Source: an uncultured Lachnospiraceae bacterium (GTDB lineage: Bacteria > Bacillota > Clostridia > Lachnospirales > Lachnospiraceae). Taken from it: a stretch of DNA of 12,355 bases. The stretch covers positions 1 through 12,355 of the forward strand of contig CACXFD010000057.1 in the NCBI GenBank assembly GCA_902766845.1, read 5' to 3'. Of this stretch, positions 1-6,557 are shown piece by piece. Made by a program: the position numbers and the translations under genes. The notes beneath the pieces were generated by a model that saw only the letters and a list, made by a program, of their open reading frames with translations, was not told the DNA's origin and ran no database searches. The first letter of the stretch is position 1. Each line of letters starts with the position of its first letter.

Positions 1-124
1 CCAGCATCTTCGGATCCGTCAGATCATTGATCGCGACGATCTCGTATCCTTCCGCGCCGAACATCTGACGGAAAGCCAGACGGCCGATACGTCCAAAACC
101 GTTGATCGCAACTTTTACTGCCAT
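1..124 (-). CDS. gap: Glyceraldehyde-3-phosphate dehydrogenase, N-terminal part (cut by window edge)
   Basis: The first 41 codons read MAVKVAINGFGRIGRLAFRQ, then an alanine/glutamate stretch and AINDLTDPKML. This is the NAD-binding Rossmann start of GAPDH, with the hallmark INGFGRIGR dinucleotide-binding loop at residues 7-15. The enzyme oxidises and phosphorylates glyceraldehyde-3-phosphate to 1,3-bisphosphoglycerate in cytoplasmic glycolysis. The catalytic cysteine and the rest of the protein lie beyond the left edge. The ATG at 124 is preceded by a GGGAGGAG ribosome binding site (complement of 133-140) at good spacing. A sigma-A promoter lies about 85 bases upstream, so gap is probably transcribed independently of the phosphate transporter gene behind it. 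Identity is near certain; whether it is the glycolytic (GapA) or another paralogue cannot be told from the N-terminus. Confidence 0.95.
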   Translation of the reverse strand, partial: MAVKVAINGFGRIGRLAFRQMFGAEGYEIVAINDLTDPKML

Positions 125-159
125 AACAAAAACTCCTCCCAAATAAGATGATTTGTATA

Positions 160-174
160 CCGGAACCGTTCCGG
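160..174 (-). promoter_or_regulatory. Palindrome in the gap leader
   Basis: CCGGAACCGTTCCGG is a perfect inverted repeat (arms of 6-7 bases, odd centre) lying between the gap promoter and its ribosome binding site, roughly 30-45 bases downstream of the predicted transcription start. It could be a repressor operator in a position that would block elongation, or a small 5' hairpin (6-bp stem, 3-base loop) that protects the mRNA. No regulator gene is visible nearby, so neither reading can be preferred. Confidence 0.4.
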
Positions 175-209
175 TCACAGGAAAGATTGTGAAATCTCTG
201 CCAAAGGGC

Positions 210-238
210 ATTTTACTTCAAAACACGGGAATCTGCAA
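210..238 (-). promoter_or_regulatory. Sigma-A promoter of gap
   Basis: On the minus strand TTGCAG (complement of 233-238) and TAAAAT (complement of 210-215) are separated by exactly 17 bases. Transcription should start near 203, giving a leader of about 80 bases before the gap start codon. The spacing and hexamers fit a housekeeping promoter; this is read from sequence only. Confidence 0.75.
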
Positions 239-302
239 GGTTTTTTTCCGTCCCGCGTGCAAGTTCGGAGAAACTGCCAAAACCGCGTCCGAAACGGGCC
301 GG

Positions 303-1973
303 TCAGCCTTCATTTTTGACATATCCGGCGATATTGTAGGCATGGTCGGAGATGCGCTCGAGGTTCGCGAGCACATCCATGAACGAGATGCCCGCGTCCG
401 CGGAGCATTCGCCGCCGCGCAGCCGCAGGATGTGCCGCTCGCGCAGCTGCTGCTCCATCCGGTCCACGTCCTCTTCATCGTGCCCCACTCGCTCGATGTT
501 CTCGGTCCCGCCGGCCCGCAGCGCCTTGATCGCATAGTGGAAGCCGTCGGCGCACGCGTCGCCCATCTGCCGCAGCTCCGCCTGCGCGGTCTCGGAGAAT
601 ACGATCGCGTTCAGCTTCATATACCGCGCCGTTTCGGCGATATTCTCCTCGCGGTCCCCGACGCGCTCGATATCCGTGACCGCAAAGAACAGGTCGTTCA
701 GGTCCTTATGCTGCCGCTCGGTCAGCGACAGATTGGACACCTTGAGCAGGTATTCGCTGAGCAGCGCCACCATGCGGTCCATCGCGTCCTCGGTCCGGAG
801 CGTCTTGTCGATCTTCTCGTCGTCCTGCAAAAGCAGCGCGTCCATCGAACGGGTCAGGTTCGCGAGCGCGACCGACCCGAGATCCACGACCTCCTGCCGG
901 GCGATGTCCATCGCGGTGAAGCCGGTCTCCAGAAAGCGGTCGTCCAGCCGGGCGCGCATACTCTCGACGAGGACGTCTTCGCGCGAGCGCATCTTCTCTT
1001 CCGGCGTCTCCCGGACGATCTTGCCGGACAGCGCGATCAGCGTATTCGTAAACGGCAGGAGCACGACCGTATTGATCGACTTGGTCACGGTATGGAAGAC
1101 CGAGATCCCGACCGGCGTGACCGGCGCGAGCCCGATCTCGGGACGCACCGCGAACAGGACCGTAAAGATCACGCCGAACAGGACCGCGCCGAACAGGTTG
1201 AACAGCAGGTGGATCACAGCGGTCTGCCGGGCCTTGCGCTCCGCCCCGGCCGCCGAGATCAGGGCCGTGACCGTGGAACCGATGTTCGCGCCGAGCGCGA
1301 TATAGACCGACGCGCCGAACCCGACCATGCCGTTGGCGGCCAGCATCTGCAGGACGCCGATCGAGGCGGACGAGCTCTGCATGATCACGGTCACGACGAA
1401 GCCGATCAGCATGCCGAGCGGCGGGATGCTGCCCATGCTCGTAAAGGCTTTCAGCAAAAGCGGCGCTTCCCGGTAGGGCTCCATGGCCCCGCTCATCAGG
1501 TCCAGGCCCATGAACAGCAGGCCGATGCCCAGCACCAGTTCGCCGGCCGTCTGCTTTCCCTGCTTTTTGGAGAAGACGCTGAGCGCCGCGCCGATGCCGA
1601 TCAGGACCGGAGCCACGAACGACGGCTGCAGCAGCTTCATGGCCGACCCGATCTGACTCAGCGAGACGATCCAGGCCGTGATGCTGGTGCCGATGTTCGC
1701 GCCCATGATCACGCCGGCCGCCTGCACGAGGTTCATGACGCCGGCATTGACGAAGCCGATCACCATGACCGTGGTGGCGCCGCTCGACTGGATCACGGCC
1801 GTGACCAGCGCGCCGACCGCTACGGCCAGCAGCCGGTTCCCGGTCAGGATCCCGAGCAGTTTCGTCATCCGTTTGCCCGCGCTCCGCTGCATCGCGTCCG
1901 ACATCATCTTCATGCCGTACAGGAACATGCCGATGCCGCCGATAAATGTAAACAGTGCTGTTATGATCTCCAC
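303..1973 (-). CDS. Na/Pi symporter with C-terminal PhoU-like domain
   Basis: A 556-residue membrane protein of the Na/Pi cotransporter (NptA/YjbB, PF02690) family, expected to import or export inorganic phosphate with sodium. It has two inverted transporter halves, each with the family's QSS motif (QSSGATT at residues 62-68 and QSSSAS at 199-204). Hydrophobic segments fill roughly residues 3-320. A cytoplasmic helical PhoU-like domain follows from about 335 to 547, with its two metal-binding signatures (DIERVGDREENIAE near 434-447 and LERISDHAYNIAGY near 538-551). I chose the GTG at 1973, which sits 5 bases behind GGAAGGGA. The in-frame ATG at 2027 overlaps the predicted -10 box and would add an untypical arginine/glycine-rich tail. 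The gene is monocistronic by appearance and divergent from the histidinol phosphatase gene. The direction of transport is not decidable from sequence. Confidence 0.92.
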   Translation of the reverse strand: MEIITALFTFIGGIGMFLYGMKMMSDAMQRSAGKRMTKLLGILTGNRLLAVAVGALVTAVIQSSGATTVMVIGFVNAGVMNLVQAAGVIMGANIGTSITAWIVSLSQIGSAMKLLQPSFVAPVLIGIGAALSVFSKKQGKQTAGELVLGIGLLFMGLDLMSGAMEPYREAPLLLKAFTSMGSIPPLGMLIGFVVTVIMQSSSASIGVLQMLAANGMVGFGASVYIALGANIGSTVTALISAAGAERKARQTAVIHLLFNLFGAVLFGVIFTVLFAVRPEIGLAPVTPVGISVFHTVTKSINTVVLLPFTNTLIALSGKIVRETPEEKMRSREDVLVESMRARLDDRFLETGFTAMDIARQEVVDLGSVALANLTRSMDALLLQDDEKIDKTLRTEDAMDRMVALLSEYLLKVSNLSLTERQHKDLNDLFFAVTDIERVGDREENIAETARYMKLNAIVFSETAQAELRQMGDACADGFHYAIKALRAGGTENIERVGHDEEDVDRMEQQLRERHILRLRGGECSADAGISFMDVLANLERISDHAYNIAGYVKNEG

Positions 1974-1986
1974 TTGATTCCCTTCC

Positions 1987-2006
1987 GGCCGTGCCGCCGC
2001 ACGGCC
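1987..2006 (-). promoter_or_regulatory. GC-rich leader hairpin abutting the ribosome binding site of the Na/Pi symporter gene
   Basis: GGCCGTGC-GGCG-GCACGGCC on the minus strand forms a perfect 8-bp stem with a 4-base loop. It ends directly at the GGAAGGGA Shine-Dalgarno sequence of the Na/Pi symporter gene. It has no following T-run, so it is not a terminator. It may stabilise the short leader or tune ribosome access. Confidence 0.5.
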
Positions 2007-2026
2007 AACTGTCCCACATTTCCTCA

Positions 2027-2035
2027 TTTATAGCA
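2027..2035 (-). promoter_or_regulatory. Extended -10 promoter of the Na/Pi symporter gene
   Basis: The minus strand reads TGCTATAAA here: a TATAAA -10 box (complement of 2027-2032) with the TGn extension that allows initiation without a good -35 box. No convincing -35 hexamer lies 16-18 bases upstream. Transcription would start near 2020, giving a leader of about 47 bases that carries the hairpin at 1987-2006. No clear PHO-box-like direct repeat was recognised. Confidence 0.5.
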
Positions 2036-2208
2036 TATCAAAAAAGCCTCCGCGGCGGCAACGTGCATATCGACACATTTCCGCTACTTTTTTCGGAAAT
2101 TTTCGTCATCATTTTCGTATCTTGCGTAAGGCACGATCTTTCGCCCGGCCCGATCTGCCGGCTGCAGGATCCTGCTTTCCCGCCCGGCCCGGTCCGCCGG
2201 CGCGGGGA

Positions 2209-2237
2209 TTGACTTTCCCGCAAAAACCCGATATTCT
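2209..2237 (+). promoter_or_regulatory. Sigma-A promoter of the histidinol-phosphatase gene
   Basis: TTGACT at 2209-2214 and TATTCT at 2232-2237 have a 17-base spacer. Initiation near 2244 would give a very short leader of about 18 bases that begins just before the AGGAGG at 2248-2253. That leaves no room for a T-box or attenuator, so any histidine control would have to act at the promoter itself. Confidence 0.75.
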
Positions 2238-2261
2238 GAAATCACACAGGAGGAAACAGCG

Positions 2262-3062
2262 ATGCTCTCCGATTTTCATGTCCATACCTGTTTTTCCGCG
2301 GATTCCGACTGCCCGCCGATCGAGCAGGCTGCCCGTGCGGCTGCGCTCGGCATGGAAGAGATGTGCGTGACGGACCACATCGACGCGGGCCAGGTCACCG
2401 AGGAAGGCCGCGTCTTCGAATTTGACCCCGATGATTATCTGGCTCAGATGCGGCGGCTTCGGGAGGAGTTCTCGGGCCGTTTCATGCTGCGGATCGGCGT
2501 GGAGCTCGGGCTGGATCCGGATCATGAAGAGACCGTGCGCTCCTTTCCCGGACGCGCCCCGTTCGACTACGTGATCGGCTCCGTCCATGTGGTCGACGGC
2601 ATGGATCCCTACTATCCTCATTATTTCGAAGTCTATCCGGACGAGGCCGGTATCCGGCGCTACTTCGAAGTCTGCCTGGACTGTGTCCGCCGGTTCGAAG
2701 ACTACGACTGCTTCGGGCATCTGGATTATATCCTGCGCTATGCTCCGCGTCTGCCCGCGGATTATCCGGACGCCTGGCGGGAGCTGACGGACCCCATCCT
2801 GCGCCGCCTCGCCGAGACCGGTCACGGGCTCGAATTCAACACGGCCGCCCTGCGCCGCGGCATGGCTTTCGGCAATCCGCATCCGCAGCTGCTCTCGCGG
2901 TACCGCGAGCTCGGCGGCGAGATCCTCTGCGTCGGATCCGACGCGCACCGCAGCCGGGATCTGGGCGCGGACTTCGGCCGGGCCCGCGAGATCCTGCTGG
3001 CCTGCGGATTCCGCTATTATACGACGTTCGCCGAACGAAAGCCTCTCTTCCACCGGCTGTGA
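2262..3062 (+). CDS. hisK: PHP-family histidinol-phosphatase (HisJ/HisK type)
   Basis: A 266-residue cytoplasmic metal-dependent phosphatase of the PHP superfamily, full length for the Firmicutes type that removes phosphate from L-histidinol phosphate, the penultimate step of histidine synthesis. All PHP metal ligands are visible in order: HVH at residues 6-8, D15, H39 in TDHID, E81 in GVELG, H109 in GSVHV, H153 in FGHLD, and D227 and H229 in GSDAH. The start ATG follows AGGAGG with 8 bases between. It is a single-gene transcript with its own promoter and a strong terminator; no other his genes are nearby. Such scattered phosphatase genes are usual in Clostridia, but PHP phosphatases with other small substrates look alike, so the exact substrate is inferred. 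Confidence 0.85.
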   Translation: MLSDFHVHTCFSADSDCPPIEQAARAAALGMEEMCVTDHIDAGQVTEEGRVFEFDPDDYLAQMRRLREEFSGRFMLRIGVELGLDPDHEETVRSFPGRAPFDYVIGSVHVVDGMDPYYPHYFEVYPDEAGIRRYFEVCLDCVRRFEDYDCFGHLDYILRYAPRLPADYPDAWRELTDPILRRLAETGHGLEFNTAALRRGMAFGNPHPQLLSRYRELGGEILCVGSDAHRSRDLGADFGRAREILLACGFRYYTTFAERKPLFHRL

Positions 3063-3097
3063 GCCGGGGGGGCGGGGCGTCCGTTTGAACACACAGC

Positions 3098-3143
3098 AAG
3101 CGGGAGCGGGACGCGGCTTTAACGCCGCGTCCCGCTCCCGCTT
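3098..3143 (+). terminator. Strong intrinsic terminator between convergent genes
   Basis: Two 20-base arms (3098-3117 and 3124-3143) are perfectly complementary, with a 6-base loop TTTAAC. They are followed on the plus strand by the T/C-rich tract CTCTTCTGTCTTCTTT. It lies 35 bases after the histidinol-phosphatase stop. It may also stop minus-strand transcription from the DUF1311 gene, although the T-run on that side (TTGCTGTGTGTT) is weaker. Confidence 0.85.
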
Positions 3144-3253
3144 CTCTTCTGTCTTCTTTCCGGCCAAGGCCCGATCCGGTCCCGCCGGTCCGGACATACA
3201 TGCCTGCCTGTCCGCCCCGCGCGCCCGCCCGACCGGCCTGCGTTCCCGCGCGC

Positions 3254-4126
3254 TCATTTCTGCTGCTTCAGCAGATAGACCATTCTCAAGAGCTCATACG
3301 ACCGTTCCCGCGTGGAATCGGTCATCGACCAGAGCGAGCGGATCTCCGCCTCCGCGTCTTCATAGCCGGCGCTGTCCGCGGCCGCTTTCTGGTCACGCTC
3401 CCGGATCCATGCCCGCTCTTCCTGACGGAGCTGTTCGAACTGCTTCTCGGTCATCGAGGCCTTCACACGCTGATACACGGCATTGAGCTCGGCGTCCCAG
3501 GCCTGATAGGCGCCGGCCGCCGCGGTCAGCGCCTCATCCTCTGCGGCCGCGTTTTCAGCTGCCGCATCTTCTGCGCCCGCGCCTCCTGCGGCCGCATCTC
3601 CTGCTGCCGCGCCTCCTGCGGCCGCGTCTCCTGCTGCCGCGCCTTCCGCGCCCTTTGCCTCTGCGGGTTCATCCTGCGGGGCGGGCATCTCACCGCCAAA
3701 CGCAGATCCTCCGCCAAAAGAACTTTGAAGGCTGCCGGCGGCCGTACTTTCCGCGGAGTCCGTCAGGCCAAGCTCTTCATCGATCCGGGAATAGCGCTCC
3801 AGTTCCTGCGCGTATTCTTCATACAGGTCTGCCCCGACCGTCTCCGACGCGGCAAACAGGCTGCTCCCGGCTCCTTCTGCCGCATAGCGGTCATACTCCG
3901 CCGCCTGCGGCAGGGCTTCCGGCGTCCTTCCGTCCGACTTTTTGGGATCCGCCCCCGGCAGGCGCTCCGCCGGCGCCCCGTCCGCGGCGCCGGACAGCGC
4001 AATGTCCATGCTCTTATCCCTTTTCTGATAGGCGCCGATCAGGCCGGTCACCGCGAGCGTGGCTGCCAGGCCTACGGCCAGCACCACCAGCATGACTCGG
4101 ACCGCGATCCGGATCTGTTCTTTCAT
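3254..4126 (-). CDS. Membrane-anchored DUF1311/LprI-like protein with Ala-rich pentapeptide repeat
   Basis: The 290-residue protein has a short charged N-terminus and one hydrophobic segment (about residues 8-31), with no lipobox cysteine, so it should be an inner-membrane anchor with the rest outside. A polar linker (40-155) follows. Residues 161-195 form an Ala-rich repeat of 5-residue units (GDAAA, GGAAA, EDAAA, ENAAA). The C-terminal domain (about 200-290) contains WDAELNAVYQRVK, LRQEERAWIRERDQKA and related turns typical of the DUF1311/LprI (lysozyme inhibitor-like) family. That family usually has conserved cysteines; here the whole protein has none. ATG at 4126 follows AGGAG (complement of 4133-4137). 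It appears to be a single gene downstream of rnhA. Function is unknown; a lysozyme- or envelope-related role is only inferred from the family name. Confidence 0.75.
   Translation of the reverse strand: MKEQIRIAVRVMLVVLAVGLAATLAVTGLIGAYQKRDKSMDIALSGAADGAPAERLPGADPKKSDGRTPEALPQAAEYDRYAAEGAGSSLFAASETVGADLYEEYAQELERYSRIDEELGLTDSAESTAAGSLQSSFGGGSAFGGEMPAPQDEPAEAKGAEGAAAGDAAAGGAAAGDAAAGGAGAEDAAAENAAAEDEALTAAAGAYQAWDAELNAVYQRVKASMTEKQFEQLRQEERAWIRERDQKAAADSAGYEDAEAEIRSLWSMTDSTRERSYELLRMVYLLKQQK
3581..3640 (-). repeat. Two-copy 30-bp in-frame tandem repeat
   Basis: Positions 3581-3610 and 3611-3640 match at 29 of 30 bases (they differ at 3596 and 3626). They lie inside the DUF1311-like gene and encode paired GGAAA/GDAAA pentapeptides. 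A looser 15-base period extends over about 3542-3646. Because the unit is a multiple of three, copy changes would alter linker length without a frameshift. Confidence 0.85.
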
Positions 4127-4138
4127 GTTCCGCTCCTG

Positions 4139-4155
4139 CCGGCCGCCCGGGCCGG
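4139..4155 (-). promoter_or_regulatory. GC-rich hairpin before the DUF1311 gene ribosome binding site
   Basis: CCGGCC-GCCCG-GGCCGG (plus-strand reading) forms a perfect 6-bp stem. It sits one base away from the AGGAG of the DUF1311-like gene, on the 5' side in the transcript. No T-run follows, so it is not a terminator. Confidence 0.35.
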
Positions 4156-4209
4156 TTCCTTCGCCGCGCAGCTTTTCCTGCGGCAGGCGGGCCGTATAAG
4201 GCCACTGTC

Positions 4210-4218
4210 ACCATACCA
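4210..4218 (-). promoter_or_regulatory. Possible extended -10 promoter of the DUF1311 gene
   Basis: The minus strand reads TGGTATGGT, a TATGGT box (complement of 4210-4215) with the TGn extension. It lies about 85 bases before the DUF1311 start codon. The -35 region is poor, so this is tentative; read-through from rnhA is the alternative. Confidence 0.3.
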
Positions 4219-4259
4219 CAGGCCTGCCGAAAAAGGAACCGCTCCCGCAAAACCGTCAT

Positions 4260-4278
4260 AAAACCGAAAGGTTTTGGT
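4260..4278 (-). terminator. Weak terminator-like hairpin after rnhA
   Basis: On the minus strand AAAACC-TTTC-GGTTTT forms a 6-bp stem that ends in its own T-tract, about 15 bases past the rnhA stop. The stem is short and A/T-rich, so termination is likely partial at most. Confidence 0.35.
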
Positions 4279-4290
4279 AAGATGGCCGCG

Positions 4291-4791
4291 TCATCCGGCC
4301 TGTCCGGCGCTCTCTGCCTCGTAGACTTCATCGATCCGCAGGTCCGCTCCGTCCGCGGCGGACGTAGCGAGCCGGTCGCACCGTTCGTTCTCGGGGTGGC
4401 CGGCGTGGCCGCGCACCCAGTGGAACGTGACCCGGTGCGGCGCTTTGGCCGCCAGCAGCCGTTCCCACAGGTCCCGGTTGCGGACCGGATCCTTTTTGCC
4501 GGCGCGCCAGTTCTGACGGATCCAGGATCCGATCCAGTCCTCGGTAAAAGCTTTGACCACATACGATGAATCCGAATACAGATCCACGTCGCAGGGCCGG
4601 TTCAGCGCCTCGAGCGCGGCGATCGCGCCCATCAGTTCCATCCGGTTGTTGGTGGTCAGCCGGTATCCGGCGCTCAGTTCTTTTTCATGGACGGCGCCCT
4701 GCGGGTCCACATAGCGCAGGACGGCTCCGTATCCGCCCGGGCCGGTCCCGTTCGCGCGGGCCGATCCGTCCGTAAAGATCGTCACTTTCAT
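4291..4791 (-). CDS. rnhA: Ribonuclease HI
   Basis: A 166-residue RNase HI that cuts the RNA strand of RNA:DNA hybrids (R-loops, primers) in the cytoplasm. The catalytic carboxylates are present: D8 in FTDGSA, E52 in NNRMEL, D74 in YSDSSYVV and D139 in ENERCDRLA, with H129 in WVRGHAGHP. The Trp/Lys/Arg-rich handle (WIGSWIRQNWRAGKK, 86-100) corresponds to the basic protrusion of the E. coli-type enzyme. I chose the ATG at 4791. It overlaps the stop of the MutS-like gene as ATGA and has GGAGG 7 bases upstream inside that gene. An in-frame ATG at 4815 would add eight residues (MGEAGGRS), but it starts upstream of the ribosome binding site. The 4-base overlap implies translational coupling with the MutS-like ATPase. 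It is the last gene of the probable glgA-lysA-mutS-like-rnhA operon. Confidence 0.94.
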   Translation of the reverse strand: MKVTIFTDGSARANGTGPGGYGAVLRYVDPQGAVHEKELSAGYRLTTNNRMELMGAIAALEALNRPCDVDLYSDSSYVVKAFTEDWIGSWIRQNWRAGKKDPVRNRDLWERLLAAKAPHRVTFHWVRGHAGHPENERCDRLATSAADGADLRIDEVYEAESAGQAG

Positions 4792-6482
4792 GCTTCTTCC
4801 TCCGGCTTCTCCCACTTCCCGGTCGAAAGGAAATGCTCGGCGGCCTGCTCGGCGGCCGCGGTGATCTCCGCGGGATACCCCATGACGGTCAGCAGGCGGA
4901 TCGCGTTGCGGCTCGTGGCCGGTCCCGCCTGCAGAAGGTACGGGAAGGTCACCGACTCCTCGGTCACGGTCTCGGTGAAATGAACGTTCTCATACGCCGG
5001 CTGCAGCAGGTTGGTCAGCTCGATGTCATGCGTCGCCGCGAACGTCAGGCCGCGGCGGCCGGCCATATAGCGCAGGATCTGGGCCGATGCGGCCACTCGC
5101 TCGACCGTGTTGGTCCCGCGCAGGACCTCATCCACGAAGGCCAGGACCTCGGTGCTCCCTTCCTGCGCCTTCAGGATCCGGTAAAGCGAGCGGATCTCGA
5201 CCACGAAATAGCTCTCCCGGGCCGCAATATCGTCCCGCAGCGCCATCGAAGTATACACATGGTACGGATGGGCGCGGTAGCTTTCCGCCGGCACGGTCGC
5301 GATGGTCTGGGCCAGGACGGCCGACAGGGCGCAGGCCTTGATGAACGTGGATTTCCCGGACGCGTTGGACCCGGTGATCAGCACCGGCCGGCTGGCCGAA
5401 AAGCTGTTGCGGACGCCGTCCGGCAGGAACGGATGGTACAGGCCCCGGACCGTGAACCGGTCCTCCTCTCCCTCCGTGAACTGCGGGCGCGCCCAGACCG
5501 GCATGGCCGCGCGCAGCGAGCTCACGCAGATCATGCTCTCGAGAAAGCCCAGGGTCTCCATCAGTGTCAGGACCTCGTCCCGGTGCGCGCGCACCTGCCC
5601 GAGGACCGACGAGAACGCGAGCAGGTCCACATGCGTCAGCATGCGGACGTAATCCATCAGTATGGCCTCCAGGCTCCCGCTGACGCGGTTGGCCGTCCCC
5701 AGGAGCGACGCCTTGGCCCGGATCGATGCGAGCGGACGGACCGCATCGCTCAGCCGCGCGAGGTACTCACCGAGCTCGGGGGCATCCAGGCGGGAAGCTT
5801 CCTCTGCGGCCCGCACGGTCAGAAGGACCGCGTTGATGCAGCTGTAATAGTGTTCGATCCGCGCCTTGCGCCGGTAATAGAGCAAAATGCTGACCACGAC
5901 CGCAAAGACCGGCAGGATGATGAAAGCCGACGGCCGCACGACGGCCAGCACGAGTCCGGCCGCGATCCCGGCCAGGCACAGCACGTCCGGCAGGACCGGA
6001 AACGATTCGAGATCGATCAGATGATCCAGCGACTCCCAGAGCGACTGCTTTCCGCCGCGGCCGATCCGGGCAAACAGCAGAGACAGCTGTTCCCGCTCCT
6101 TCGGATGTTCCGAGAACCACGAAGCCACGCGGTCCCGTTCCGCCAGGACGGCCGGATCCGTGACCGGCCGGCGCAGCATCCGGTACAGCACGCTCTCCCC
6201 GAGCACCGAAAAGCACCGGTCCGCCTGCGCGTAGATTCCGTCCATCTGCAGATCGTTCCAGGTGATGTCGTCGAGGGAGAACCCGTTCTCCTTTTCCTTC
6301 CGATAACTGTAGGTGATCCGTTCGGCATCGACGTCCGTATACTCGCGGTCCCCGTACGTCCCGAACGATTCCCTCACCTTCCGCTGAAGATCTTTTTCCC
6401 GCTTCCGGCGGGACATGACCGCCGTATAGACCAGCACGATCAGGACCGCCGCGATCAGCAGGATCACTTCTGTTTTTCCCAT
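4788..6482 (-). CDS. Membrane-anchored MutS-family ATPase
   Basis: A 564-residue protein whose C-terminal third is a MutS-type ABC ATPase: Walker A GSNASGKST at residues 371-379, Walker B VLAFVDEVLRGTN with D451/E452, and the switch THDIEL at 485-490. The N-terminal mismatch-recognition and connector domains of MutS are absent. Instead there are hydrophobic segments at about 5-23 and at 166-183 plus 185-203, so the protein is probably anchored in the membrane with the ATPase inside. A helical, lever-like region (about 205-330) precedes the ATPase. There is no Smr or KOW domain, so it is not MutS2. Such short membrane MutS homologues occur in Firmicutes and Bacteroidetes and lack an established function; a role in mismatch repair should not be assumed. 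The start ATG has a moderate site (GGAAAGG, complement of 6488-6494) at 5 bases. It lies 75 bases after lysA and overlaps rnhA by 4 bases. Confidence 0.88.
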   Translation of the reverse strand: MGKTEVILLIAAVLIVLVYTAVMSRRKREKDLQRKVRESFGTYGDREYTDVDAERITYSYRKEKENGFSLDDITWNDLQMDGIYAQADRCFSVLGESVLYRMLRRPVTDPAVLAERDRVASWFSEHPKEREQLSLLFARIGRGGKQSLWESLDHLIDLESFPVLPDVLCLAGIAAGLVLAVVRPSAFIILPVFAVVVSILLYYRRKARIEHYYSCINAVLLTVRAAEEASRLDAPELGEYLARLSDAVRPLASIRAKASLLGTANRVSGSLEAILMDYVRMLTHVDLLAFSSVLGQVRAHRDEVLTLMETLGFLESMICVSSLRAAMPVWARPQFTEGEEDRFTVRGLYHPFLPDGVRNSFSASRPVLITGSNASGKSTFIKACALSAVLAQTIATVPAESYRAHPYHVYTSMALRDDIAARESYFVVEIRSLYRILKAQEGSTEVLAFVDEVLRGTNTVERVAASAQILRYMAGRRGLTFAATHDIELTNLLQPAYENVHFTETVTEESVTFPYLLQAGPATSRNAIRLLTVMGYPAEITAAAEQAAEHFLSTGKWEKPEEEA

Positions 6483-6505
6483 GACTGCCTTTCCGTAAAA
6501 CAGAT

Positions 6506-6534
6506 GCCGGCCGCAGGTCTCCCCGCGCGCCGGC
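6506..6534 (-). terminator. Weak attenuator-like hairpin between lysA and the MutS-like gene
   Basis: GCCGGC arms at 6506-6511 and 6529-6534, with three further inner pairs across a one-base bulge, are followed on the minus strand by ATCTGTTTTA. The T-run is short, so this may reduce rather than stop transcription into the MutS-like gene, or be only a leader hairpin. Confidence 0.25.
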
Positions 6535-6557
6535 CTCTCTTTCCTCTTTCGTCCGAA

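Noticed and set aside
153..2033. A 626-codon plus-strand open frame
   Set aside because: It is antisense to the Na/Pi symporter gene and crosses the gap promoter region. The composition is that of an antisense shadow with no recognisable domain.
2040..2059. Hairpin plus six T residues on the minus strand, terminator-like
   Set aside because: The stem has a mismatch and almost no loop. No minus-strand gene ends within a kilobase upstream of it, and it overlaps the promoter of the Na/Pi symporter gene.
2109..3257. A 382-codon minus-strand open frame
   Set aside because: It is antisense to the histidinol-phosphatase gene and passes straight through the 20-bp terminator stem. No ribosome binding site or family match is seen.
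3200..4261. A 353-codon plus-strand open frame with Cys/Arg/Ser repeats (for example ASCGR)
   Set aside because: The repeats are only the antisense reading of the Ala-rich pentapeptide repeat in the DUF1311 gene.
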